Made by a program: the position numbers and the translations under genes. Below the pieces are notes generated by a model. The model was not told where the DNA came from, did not search any database, and saw only the letters and a program-made list of their open reading frames with translations. DNA of 64,000 nucleotides, from contig CP136064.1 in assembly GCA_032622095.1 (NCBI GenBank), positions 42,927,912-42,991,911 of the forward strand. The letters are read 5' to 3'. This document shows positions 10,857-22,020 of the stretch, in pieces; position 1 is the first letter of the stretch; the number at the start of each line of letters is the position of its first letter. Source of the stretch: Siphonodentalium dalli (Eukaryota > Mollusca > Scaphopoda > Gadilida > Siphonodentaliidae).

Positions 10857-11128
10857 GCCAACATAGACATTTGTGGCGCGCTCTCTATCTATAGTGTTAC
10901 CCAAGGGATACCCTTTTCATCCTGATCAGCAGGCGCGGTTGAGGATCATGTTTCGATTGAGAAACATGTTAAAGGCGACAATACACCCGACACGGTGTTG
11001 TCTGTAGACGCCAAACTGAACGAAAGGGATCTTGTTTACCACACTACTGCGCAGTTTAATCATACTGTATTGCAACTAAGAACATGTATTACAAAGGAAT
11101 CGGAGCGCAAATATGTCGACATGCAGAC
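10857..11128. other. Unannotated spacer
   Basis: Nothing recognised between the tandem array and the truncated retrotransposon. The sequence is locally more GC-balanced but carries no recognisable frame. Confidence 0.4.
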
Positions 11129-11140
11129 TCTCCTCTCCAT

Positions 11141-14043
11141 TAAAGTGACCGAGTAACAGAAACCACTGGAGGTGGAGTAGTAACTTATATTAAAAACAAC
11201 CTACCATATAGGAGAAGATTTGACCTAGAAATACCCAATCTAGAAAGTGTTTGGATTGAAGTTAACTTCGAAAGACATAAAACATTAATTGGTACATTTT
11301 ATAGGCACCACAATGCCCCCAATAATGTATGGGACAACATAGAAACATCCATCGAGTGTGCAACCTCTCTCAATTTTCATGTAATCATAACCGGTGATCT
11401 GAACTGTAACCAGCTACCTCCAGGCCCAAATAAAATTAAAGACATATGTGCATTTAAAGGGTTATCACAATTGGTTGAAGAACCAACCCATTTCACGGAA
11501 TCTTCTTCAACGTTGATTGATATCTTCATGACAAACAAAAAGGAATTTATTCATAGCACGGAGGTTCAAGATACATTCGTTCCTAATCTGGTAAGATACC
11601 ACTGCCCAGTTGTACTGAGCTTAGATTTAAATCCTCGGAAATACGAGAGAACTTTCAGGAGGACAATTTGGAACTACGATAATGCAAATTTTACTTCTAT
11701 GAATGAAGAATTGTCCTCCTGGAATTACCTCTCAGATATGGAAAACGCAACCACAGTGGACCTGACATCAATATTCACAACGAAACTAAAAAATATAATG
11801 GAAAAACATATTCCCCACAAGGAAATTACAATTCGAACTAATGAACCCGATTGGATGAATGCGTCAATTCGCAAATTAATAAGACAAAGAAAGCGAACAT
11901 ATAGAATAGCAAAACGCAAAAATACAGAGAATTCGTGGACTAATTACCGTTCGAAAAGAAATGAAACAGTTCACGCCATTAGAGTAGCTAAACATTCGCA
12001 TATTGATAAAATACAAACCATTCTTGGTAGCAAAAATACAGAGACATCGGTATGGTGGAAGACATTAAATAAATTTCTAAAACCACGATCTAAACCGATA
12101 CCACCCCTTAATGATGGTTCAGAATTTACTTCCAATCCCTACCAAAAAGCTGAAATACTTAACGATTTCTTTTGCAAAATCTCATCCTTGCCAGATTCGT
12201 CAAATGCAGAGTTACCAAATATGACATACAGAACGGAATCCAGATTTGAAAATATGATAATCACGAGCGAACAAGTATACTCCGCACGAAAAGAATTAAA
12301 GATAGCAAAAGCCAGTGGCCCCGATGATATCAGTCCAAGGATCTTAAAAGAATGTGCTAGCTCCATCGCAAATCCCTTGGAATATTTATTAAATAAATAT
12401 ATTGAAGAATCACATTTCCCAATTGAATGGAAACGCGCGAATATAACGCCCATTTTCAAAAAAAGGTGATCCCTCTGAACCCAGTAACTATCGTCCAGTC
12501 GCACTTCTCAGTTGTATTTCTAAAGTCTTTGAGAAATGTATCTATAAAAGTCTCTCCACATACCTAAGGGATTATAATCTCCTCACTAATTTGCAATCCG
12601 GATTCACTCCAAAAGATTCCACCGTATACCAATTAACTGAGATATACCAGTATATAATTTCAAATCTAGAAGAAGGAAAGGAAATCAGATGCCTATTTTG
12701 TGATATTAGCAAAGCTTTCGACAAGGTTTGGCATAAAGGACTAATTTTCAAATTACAAAAATGTGGTGTAGAGGGGAATATTTTGACATTATTGTTTAGC
12801 TATTTGAGTGAGAGGAGGCAAAGTGTATGCATTGAAGGTGTGCAATCATCATGGAAACCCGTCCTGGCAGGTGTCCCTCAAGGGTAAATACTAAGCCCTC
12901 TTTTATTTCTAGTTTACATAAATGATATTGTGAATGACCTCACATGTAATATAAAGCTCTTCGCCGACGACACATCAATTTATCTATCAATAGAAGATCC
13001 AGATTTAGCGGCTGATGTCATGAATTCTGACTTAGAAAAAAGTATGAGGTGGTCCAAACAGTGGAATGTCAAATTTAGTGCCCCTAAGACAAAATCAAGG
13101 ATAATATCGCGAAAAGATAACAAACCTATACACAAACCTTTAATAATGGGCGACGAAGTAATAGAAACTGTGTCTAATTATAAACATCTAGGACTGACAT
13201 TCAACGACAATGGTAACTGGAGCCATCATGTAACTGAAATTCAAAAGAGAGCAGCCAAAAAAGTGGCTTTGCTTGCAAAGAACAAATTTGTCCTAGACAG
13301 GAGAACCCTTGAAAGAATTTATTTTGTTTATATACGTCCTATTTTAGAATATGCTTCTCCTGTTTGGGACAATTGTACTAATGGCGAAAGCGACTTGCTC
13401 GAAAAAGTGCAATATGAGGCAGCGAGAATAGTAACTGGAGCAACAAAAAGCTGCAGTAATGAAAACCTCATAAAGGAAACTGGATGGGAAAAATTGTCAG
13501 AACGTCGGAAAATCTCCAAATTATGCCAATTCTACAAAATGTTCTATAAAATGACACCTTCATATCTATATACCTTAGTTCCGAGATCAACAGAGAATAT
13601 GCACCGATATCCACTGAGAAAGCATCACCTAACTAACCCTTCTTGTGATACTGCGTCATACGAAAAGTCCTTTCTTCCCTCAGCCGTTGAGATGTGGAAC
13701 ACACTCCCAGACAATGTGCGGAAGTGTGAAACATTATGTGACTTTAAGTCGGCAATAGGAAGCACGGATAATAACCGTAGAGAACCTTATATTTACCACT
13801 ATTATTATTACTCACGCCCAGCGCAAATACATCACTGCAGATTGCGACTTGGTTGTAGTTTTCTTAATAAAGACCTGTGTGAAAAATGTTCTCAGATCAA
13901 GTCCTCATTGTGTGTGTGGAAGTGATGAAACGGCGAATCATTTCTTATTCCACTGCCCATTATACAGTAGACAAAGAAACGAATGTCTTTCTGGTAGTTT
14001 GGAAAGAACAACCATTGAGAGCGCACTGAACGGCACGATTTAA
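11141..14043 (+). pseudogene. Degenerate non-LTR retrotransposon ORF2 (endonuclease end, reverse transcriptase, C-terminal Cys/His segment)
   Basis: The coding part of a Jockey/CR1-type LINE can be followed through three frames. It starts inside the AP-endonuclease domain, where GGGVVTYI (from 11168) and ITGDLN (near 11393) are seen, then reaches STLIDIFMTN (near 11505). Reverse transcriptase follows with SNYRPVALLSCISKVFEKC, then DISKAFDKVWH (catalytic aspartate, near 12705), GVPQG (near 12870) and FADDTS (catalytic aspartates, near 12960). The C-terminus carries CVCGSDETANHFLFHCPLY near 13910. Damage: the 5' end is truncated, with a stop just before 11144; one extra A in the seven-A run at 12458-12464 shifts the frame; TAA at 12885-12887 replaces the usual codon after GVPQG; and a further frameshift lies near 13870-13910. 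It is a dead copy, and clade placement is by motif only. Confidence 0.96.
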
Positions 14044-14559
14044 AATAGTCTGAGCGAAAATATTTTTACATTTAAAACAGTCCAGAAATTCATAATCATG
14101 ACAGAACGCTTTTCGAGCTAACATATAAACAGATTATATGACACTGCCCAATAATAATTACATTAAGTAAATATCTAATATATGGAAATATTGAAATAGC
14201 TGATGACCGATACGACATGTGACACACAAATGTTGTATATATGCTTGTGTCTGTATTGCTCTTACGAACCCATTCTATGAAACCCATACTATAATATATT
14301 AGACATGGTGTAAACATTTAGTACATGAATATACCAATTCATTACCTGTCTCCGACAACTCCACGACGGGACGCGACTCGAGTAATGCAAGCATAATATT
14401 GCTTGCTTTGTCGCACCATTTTATATTATGTCCACCGATGATAAGGTCACTTGTGGAGACGGCATATATAAGCCATATAGGCTTACAGCCGAATCCACTG
14501 CCATACACAAGGAACATGGTAACATGAATTACCAATATATTATATTGTATCAAATTATT
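14044..14559. other. Probable LINE 3' untranslated region and flank
   Basis: The sequence following the retrotransposon C-terminus is A/T-rich with no frame. Part of it is presumably the element's 3' untranslated region, but no poly-A or simple-repeat tail marks its end. Confidence 0.4.
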
Positions 14560-14905
14560 ATTGGGAATAAATATTATTAAACCAAAGTGATGCGAAACAC
14601 TTCGGTAGGGTGGTCAAATAGAAATAGAGAATAATCTTGCTCAAAGTAGTTATTTTAGTAATATTAATCAAAATTTACAACACACACCGTAATTCTGATA
14701 TATTAATTAAATGCAATTACTCTCGATGGCGAACTCATTTGTGTTTATTTATCGCCGATAGTAGAGTCCCGAATCCTGATGTAAATATTTACAATTGAGC
14801 GCAGTTCAGACGATGTTTTGTATGTGGTTGTATGGTCGATTTCTTTGAAATTTTCAGCGATGTTAGTAGAATGGTACACTCCCCATTTTGGTATAACACA
14901 TGAGT
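14560..14905 (+). repeat. Diverged dispersed repeat, inverted partner of 20690-21010
   Basis: Landmarks such as CACTTCGGTAGGGTGGTCAA, ATTAATTAAATGCA, GTAAATATTTACAAT and GTTAGTAGAATG appear here, and their complements appear in reverse order at 20690-21010. A third diverged relative of the outer part is near 52280-52400. The two copies enclose about 5.8 kb, but their divergence suggests independent old copies rather than ends of one element. Confidence 0.75.
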
Positions 14906-16432
14906 ACTAATTTATCAGTTTCACGTCCATAACGTTTCTTTAATTAGACACTACAAGTATACAATACGTCACACCGTACTTTAGTATTTACATTCTCTTG
15001 TAATAAAAAGTACGCAGGGAAGTCGGAGGGTTTGTGTAATATTGTGAGCAAAAGGGGGACTTATTCTGGGTTTTCATATCCCCCTAATTTCGTTAGTCGC
15101 CCTAAACGTTGTTTACTATGATGATTGAATATTGAAAAAATCAGGACACGGGGATTTAGTTGGAATTTAAAACTTAAATAACTCGATTTAGGCTTGAGTT
15201 AAACTATTTGTTTGTATACGCTTATGATGGTCTGGCACCCTCTTATTGCTGACGATATTACGATTATTTTAGTTTAGACGATATTACTGACGATATTGAA
15301 ATATAAACCGGGTATTGTCGATTAATCGGGAAACCGCCCGAACTTCGTGTTTATCCTCCATGCATGTAATATGCCTCCATGTATTCAATATGGTTCGAAT
15401 GAATGGTGTTCTCACTATGAATTCCCACTATAAAGACTGATTTGGGACAGGTTCCGTATTATTGTGAAATAAATCACTTTGGGATTTTGTTAGGTATGCA
15501 TGGCAATATACACTGATATACGCATACTAATCAACACACGTAGAGAATCACATGTATTTTTCATGCAGGAACTTCACTTACCGGTACATCGAACTCAAAA
15601 CAAATGATAATACAGCAATAAGAGATCATAAGATAAATGATCAACATTGAGTAGTTTCATCCACAAAAATCCCGTGCATAAAAATATCCCCGACTCAGCA
15701 ATTGGGTGTTATTATGTAATCGTATGATAGCACGGGGTCTTCGAGCGTGAGTAGTTTCATCCATGGAATCCCGTGCATTCTTTTATGTTACCGCGACATG
15801 TATTATGCTGTATCTAATGTCGCTATTTGACACTCTCTTTCTTATTGTTTTTTTTCGGGAGATGAACTGTGTCGACTTCATTTTGTCAATATTAATGAAA
15901 ATAAGTGTAGATATATAGCCTGTCGACACAGACAAGACTGAACAAGTTTTTAATAACGTCATTTATTTGTGTATGAGCGGGATTTCATGCAACGACCGAC
16001 GGGGGGAATGGGTCCGTGGGACGGACCCGCAGCCAGCCTGGTGGAAACCCTGCTTTAGTACCAGTGCCCCGCCATGGAGATAGTGTCATTAATTCACCAC
16101 AACTCTTTCCCTCGGCCCTGAATATTGAGTTAAAGGTAAGTGAAAACGATATGAGGGTAACACTTTTGGTCGTCATTATACAGTGGGTCCACCGTAAAGA
16201 ACAGCATTCTACGATTTTGGGGATATGCAATGGCCGGATCACCTGTTTCTCATATATGTGTCGACTCAACCATCGAACTAATACGATATATTCGGTTTGA
16301 CATTCATGGTTACTAAATAGCGGTAGACTTTTGCTTCGCTCACTAGGCTTGTTGTGCAACCAGCATGTCCACATATTGCCCTTCACAGAACCCAATTTCT
16401 TTCTAAAATAAGTCAGTCTGCACCAGGTTTAA
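14906..16432. other. Mostly unannotated; weak possible exon at 15975-16134
   Basis: Two near-copies of GTAGTTTCATCCA followed by ATCCCGTGCAT occur at about 15651 and 15749. A plus-strand frame from about 15975 to 16134 is open, has higher GC than its surroundings and ends in a strong donor-like AAAG|GTAAGT. Its peptide (…RTRSQPGGNPALVPVPRHGD…) matches no family I recognise, so I do not call an exon. A 136-codon minus-strand frame overlaps it with no recognisable features. Confidence 0.3.
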
Positions 16433-17941
16433 GGGTCTATTCTCATTGCACACGCGCGTGCGATTAATCGCAGCGTTTTTTAAGGTCGAGCGACTCTATA
16501 TGTGTGTTCGATTGCATTCCTTCCTCCAACTGCTAAGTGGTCCCCCAATAGGGGTGGGGTCTGACGAACACATTCATACACAGGGCTAGGGTGGGTTGGA
16601 GGCTGATAAAGTACTTTTGGTTGGGGGTGACCACATATATATGCTGACATATTAACCTTAATTTTCCTCAGTTAGATTTACTCAGGTATAATTTGAGTAT
16701 AACTAGCCGTGCCATCAAATCGACATAAGTTTTGAGGACACAATTTATATCTAGCTAATTATAATTAAAAATAGAGGGTTCAATAATTTCAATTCCATGT
16801 AGTTGGGCAGAAATATGCATATTTTATTCCAGCTTGTAACGAAAATAACACTATATAGTACGAACACAACACAGATTACAGGAGTTTTGTGTACAGTATT
16901 GTTATTATCACTCAATATTATCAAAAGTGTACGATTCAAGTGGTTGAATTAGGTCTGACAAAAATCGTCTTTCTGAATAAAGCGCATTTAAAACAGTTGG
17001 TGTAAACAGTATTTATTCCATATTATTCGTATATTACAAAAAACAAGACAAAGATTAACAGTGATGATATGAAGGGGATTCGACAACAAGCTTTAAGCTT
17101 TAAAACAGTTGTACTCAAACATGATATCCAGTAAAAAATATGGGGAAAGAGGGGATGAGACCCCAGTTTGTTGGAGGAAAAACAAATAGATTTGCATGCA
17201 GGGAGGATGGTAGACCCATGGTTGGGAGGGATTTTCATGTTAACCCTGTGTATGAACGTTTTTTTCTTTCTTCAGACCCCCCCCCCTCCCCCATCATCGA
17301 GTGATTAGTTGTATAGCCGCTGGAAACAGTGACAACGCGGTACTATAATTTATAATTGACGAACCACCATTCAAATAGAATAAGTGATGGGACTCAGAAT
17401 TCGACCTTAAGAGTCACAAACGCATCGTTTAAGGTCTCATTCTGTCGCCAGGACTCTGTTCGCATGAGCGATTGATTTCAATTTGATCGTCATCATTCGG
17501 CGGCTTATCATCAGTGATCGCACATGCTAAACGGCACATTACTATCACTCTATATATATATTCACAATGTTGGGTACAGTTTTGTGCGAGACTGACAGGT
17601 AATATAATTCGATTGAATTCTACAAAAATCACCACGGATGCTAGCTATACGTATAGGAAACTTCTTTCCAAGCCATTTCCTTCCCGTACATTTATTATTT
17701 TATCGCCCATCAGTTATGAGAATGACTGTACCCGGATAGTATATGTGACCGAGTGAACCATGCCATTCTCTGTAACGGCTATCTCAATGACGAGGCTGAT
17801 TGAAATAATGATTGGTCACGAATAGGACGTGGCTGATTGAGGAAGATAATTGATCACGAATCGCACTGCGTTAATATGTTAACACGCACCTTAAAAAACG
17901 CTGCGATTAATCGCACGCGCGTGTGCAATGAGAATAGACTC
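16433..17941. mobile_element. Non-autonomous DNA element with TAA target duplication (Harbinger-like ends)
   Basis: Inverted ends of about 50 bases begin GGGTCTATTCTCATTGCACA at the left (16433) and finish with the complement GTGCAATGAGAATAGACTC at the right (17941), one mismatch near the tip. The core ACGCGCGTGCGATTAATCGC is present in both. TAA flanks both sides (16430-16432 and 17942-17944). A three-base TAA/TTA duplication with G-rich tips fits PIF/Harbinger-type transposition. No transposase is visible in the 1.5 kb interior, which contains short random frames and a C-run at 17278-17286. Confidence 0.85.
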
Positions 17942-17944
17942 TAA

Positions 17945-18559
17945 TATGGTCAAGTAGTTCAGCGATAAATATTTATTGATACTTGGTGCAATTGAGGGCG
18001 GTCTGAATCAGCTATTGAGAAAGCCATAAGAACATCACTCAGGCAATCCAACGTGTATATTTAACAATAAAATCTAAATAGCGTCCTTCAGAGAGCACGA
18101 AAGATTAAAGAGTTTCTTCTGATGTTAGACAGTCATACTTACTTAAAATATTATAGTTGGTCATATATCCTTGACCCAACACTTGTCGAATATTGTGTAT
18201 GGCATACATACTCTTAACTAGAGCAACGTGGTCGCTAAATATTTACAGCTCGTGGGCATTTTATGATTATGGGCGCCCAGTTCCACAGTTCGATCTTATA
18301 CCAAATTGGTGATATTTCCAACCCCAATGTTCGCTTACCATGCAAATGAAAGTAAACAAATACTTGCAATAACTTCGTGTCGCTGTAACTGATGATTGCT
18401 TGGCTATGAACGTATTAATTTATCAGTAACACACGAAAAAGACAACAAACCACGCTATATTATTTAAATAGCACTTAATCATATTATATGGTCGCAGGGA
18501 TGTGGCGACAGTCACATCCCCCAGCCATAACTTTGGTCAACATTTTCAACAGTTGGAAA
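17945..18559. other. Unannotated stretch
   Basis: No coding, RNA or repeat signal recognised. Confidence 0.4.
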
Positions 18560-19270
18560 TTTAATGCCTGACAAACTTTAGTTAGAAATTTTACACCACA
18601 TGTTTTGAAGGACCTTGATAATCTGCATGTCCGTCCGTGTCTGGGGGTTGTCCTCAATATTCAACACAATTTCGTTATATTTGGTACGTGGTTCACATCT
18701 CAAAAGATACAGGCAAAGATCGATTTTGGTCACTGCCTTTTTTAATTTAGCAATCACAGCCTTTGTGTTGTCCGGATGATAACTTCAACACAATTTCTTG
18801 ATATTCTGAACGTGGTTCACATTTTAGGAGCGGGTCAAGTTCGATTTTGGCCATGGTACGATGATTTTTGACGGAGTTGTGCCACTTTATGTTAACATAG
18901 ATATCGCAGTTTTTGGGTTGAGCAATATTGTACAGAATTTCTTGATATTTGGTACGGGATTCAAATTTGAGAAGACGCAGATGACATATATTTGTTACAC
19001 CACATTGTTTACATTTGCGAATACAGACTAAGTTCTCTTTTGGTCATGGTCCGATGATTTTTGACGTAGTTATGCCCCCTTTTACTTTGAAATCGCAGTT
19101 TTGGGGTTGTCCGGATGATAACTTGAGCAATATTCAACAGAGTTTCTTAATATTTGGTACGTGGATCACATTTGAGAAGACACAGGCCAAGTTAAATGAT
19201 AACTTGAGCTTTCTTCATAAGAATCTCTTGATACACGGTGTGTTGCTCACTTTGAGAACACGAAGGTAAT
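18560..19270 (+). repeat. Diverged tandem repeats related to the hairpin-headed family
   Basis: Phrases recur about every 120-230 bases: TTTCTTGATATT or TTTCTTAATATT followed by GGTACG and a TTCACAT-like run, and GTTGTCCGGATGATAACTT (near 18768 and 19106). GGTACGATGATTTTTGACG at 18855 recurs as GGTCCGATGATTTTTGACG at 19047. These phrases also occur in the arrays at 40025, 55225 and 56030. Confidence 0.7.
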
Positions 19271-19637
19271 CGTCTACCCGGAGTCAGAATTTTACTTCTT
19301 TGTTCTAAAAACGACAACGTCACAAAACAGCCACCTCCTTTCGGGGGACGTGGGTCTGTGATCTTGTATATTGAAATTGTCAGCTAAAATATTTGGTTGA
19401 TTTTCTAACCAGAAATTAGTGGGGAATGTTTTGTTTTTGGTCAAATTTGCAAATATAATGAAAATACGCCCACTTGAACTGGCAGTCCGCACCAATCGTG
19501 ACATTGCTCCACCACGCCGAATATGACGTCACTTGATGCCAGCTACCGACCTATTTGTATTAGTGTGAATTAATGTGAGAACATATGAAAACCACACATA
19601 AATTGAGACCGCATACATATGGCTATTGTTATAAGAA

Positions 19638-19781
19638 ATGACTTGCAGATCGATTGGGGTCATTGGATTTTGATCGGCAGAGTAATTAAACAAAGTGTCT
19701 GAATCCCAAAGAGATACATACGAACTTTGTTTAATTACTCTGCCGGTCAAAACCAATGACCTCATTCGATCTGCAAGTCAT
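19638..19781. repeat. Long hairpin with ~58-base arms
   Basis: The left arm starts ATGACTTGCAGATCGATTGG and contains GCAGAGTAATTAAACAAAGT. The right arm is its near-complement ending ATCTGCAAGTCAT. The loop is about 28 bases. A single left-arm relative lies at 32485-32545, again followed by CATTTTAATAGAACAT, so the hairpin is part of a dispersed repeat. Confidence 0.85.
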
Positions 19782-19825
19782 ATACCAACATTTTAATAGA
19801 ACATAAAAGGTCGGCCGACCACAGT

Positions 19826-20620
19826 GTCCCCCGACAACGTGGCAAATCGATGCTGATTTGTTAAAGAAATTAAAATTGTTTTGAAATGTTCTAAGTCGAA
19901 AGGGTTAATAATTCCGTAAAAAAATATTTTTCCGTCATATATATACATGTTGCACATCTCCAATATGTGGGTAACAATACTCTGAAATTTCAAATATCTA
20001 CGATCAAAACTGTAGGAGAAGTTGATAACACCACGAAGGTACCCTCATACAGAAAATTATAAAAAAAAAAAATTCAAAGTCGAAAGGCCCATAACTGTGG
20101 GAAAAATCATTGGATCAAACTCAAATTCGAACTTGACCTGTATTTTGATATGACTGATCGACATAGTATTTCCAATTAAACAATCCAAACTTGAGTTATC
20201 ATCCGGAAACCAAAGAAAAAACAATAAAAATTGAATTTTTTAAGTCGAAAAGCCCATAACTCTGAGAAAAATCATCGGATCAAACTCAAATTCGAACTCA
20301 ACCTGCATCTTGATATGATTGATCCACATAAAAACGGTATTTGCAATTAAAGGATCCAAACTTGAGATATCATCCGGAAACCGAAAAAGTGAGAAATTTT
20401 CTAAGTAAAAAAAAATTGAAAAAAGGGAAATAACTCCATAAAAGAACATCGGATAAAATCCAGAATTACAGAGAACATCTGTTCTTGGTTGAGACACCCA
20501 CATACCAAGTTTCAATCAAATCGGATGATCATTACTGGAGTTATAACTCCGGGCGGACGGGAGCACGGACGGACGGACGGACGGGGATGATAACAAAAAT
20601 AAAGTTTTCGGGGGACAATT
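19826..20620 (-). repeat. Hairpin-headed dispersed repeat (minus-strand copy)
   Basis: Read on the minus strand, the repeat starts at TTGTCCCCCGAAAAC (about 20620), passes a CCGTCCGTCCGTCC run and GGAGTTATAACTCC, and then repeats phrases about a GATGAT-containing unit and TTATGGGC. It is the same repeat, in the same order, as 55225-55875, and its first two thirds match 40025-40615. TGTCCCCCGA also lies at its far end (19826), inverted relative to the head. There is no protein. Confidence 0.85.
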
Positions 20621-20689
20621 AAAGACATATTATGTACATATTCTGGTGCGTGGAACTGATAATTTAGTACTTAGGTGCTACGCCAACTG

Positions 20690-21010
20690 GAGGAATGTAG
20701 CATTCTACTAACATCACCGAAAATATCACGCAAATCGACCGTACCACTCCATAGAACACATTGTCTGAACTACACTAAATTGTAAATATTTACTACTCGA
20801 ATCGGGACGCTTCTATCGGCGACAAACTGACGCAAACGATTTCGCCATCGATCGGCAGTCACTGCATTTAATTAATATATAATAATGATGGTGTGTGTTG
20901 TCAATTTAGATATAATATTTGTAAAAATATAACTACTTTGAACAAGATTGTACTCCATTTCTATTTGGTCACCCTACCGCAGTGTTTCACGTCACTTTAA
21001 TAATTTGAAC
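20690..21010 (-). repeat. Inverted partner of the repeat at 14560-14905
   Basis: Contains TAGCATTCTACTAACATC, AAATCGACC, GTAAATATTTAC, TGCATTTAATTAAT and GGTCACCCTACCGCAGTG in the reverse order of the copy at 14560. The adjoining TTAAAGACATATTATG at 20620 recurs at 52205, showing that it is part of a wider repeat. Confidence 0.75.
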
Positions 21011-21939
21011 AACTTTTCAAAAGTACCACAACAATTGCAAGTAATATATATTCTTCAAATTCCAACAGTCTCCCAATAACAAAACGCAGCTTGAAGTAAA
21101 TTAGGTGGTTCATCGCTTTTTGCGAATTCGACACCACGCACCGAGCGCGTGCACAGGGTCGGTTTGCAGTGACGAAGGTGTTCATACCTCTTTATGAAGT
21201 GGTCGATTTCAGTTATTGCCTGATTAACGTCGGAAACATTCGTGTGACCGTATCGCGATTAGTACTGATTAAGGAATCTAATTGTGTGTATATGCTGAGG
21301 ATGTGCGATTTTATGGGGATAAACTCGTTATCTCCGGCAACATCTCATCCTCGGTGTTCAAATATATTAATATCCATATCCGATGTTGTCGAAGATAAAC
21401 TAATAATATACATATATACTAAGAAGCCCACACAGATAGTGACCGTTCTTGAAGTACTGAACTCAAATTAATTCACCTGTTTCATATTTCATTGAATGTG
21501 GCGGCATCCTGTATGCAGGTTGATTCAGATTAGCCAGCCTAGTTAGCCGAAAGGTCACCTTTACACGACAACGGGTACATTACAGTACACTTGCGAACTA
21601 ATAATGCACACAATATTCAAGCATCAAATTACGCATTAGAAAACTCTTATTTCTACATTACACCATGTAAAGCAGAGCTTTCGTTGTGAGCTCTTACTTG
21701 GTATGGTAAATTAAAGAGCACATGTGTTGTCATTTGAAAATGACCCAACAAATGTCACTTTCCGGAGACTATCGAATCCGTATACAAGTGACATGGCGGT
21801 TCGAATCATTGAAATCATGCATGCTTTGTTACATCCTGCACCGGTTCCGAGGGTAAAAATACGTCGATAAATACTTTTATTCTGACTTCGACTTATTCAC
21901 TTAATTTAGAAAACTACGGACCCGATCTTTGTTAGCATC
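21011..21939. other. Unannotated stretch
   Basis: A short open frame at 21169-21471 has no recognisable domain. Nothing else stands out. Confidence 0.4.
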
Positions 21940-22020
21940 GGAATGGGAGGGGGTGGTGATACACAATTATCAGGAAGGTATGCCGGGTGGGTGGTTCCGA
22001 AAGGCAATTTGTTTTACTAA

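Noticed and set aside
14560-21010. Inverted pair at 14560 and 20690 as ends of one 6.4 kb element
   Set aside because: The copies are strongly diverged, a third relative exists near 52.3 kb, and the enclosed sequence is a mixture of unrelated repeats.
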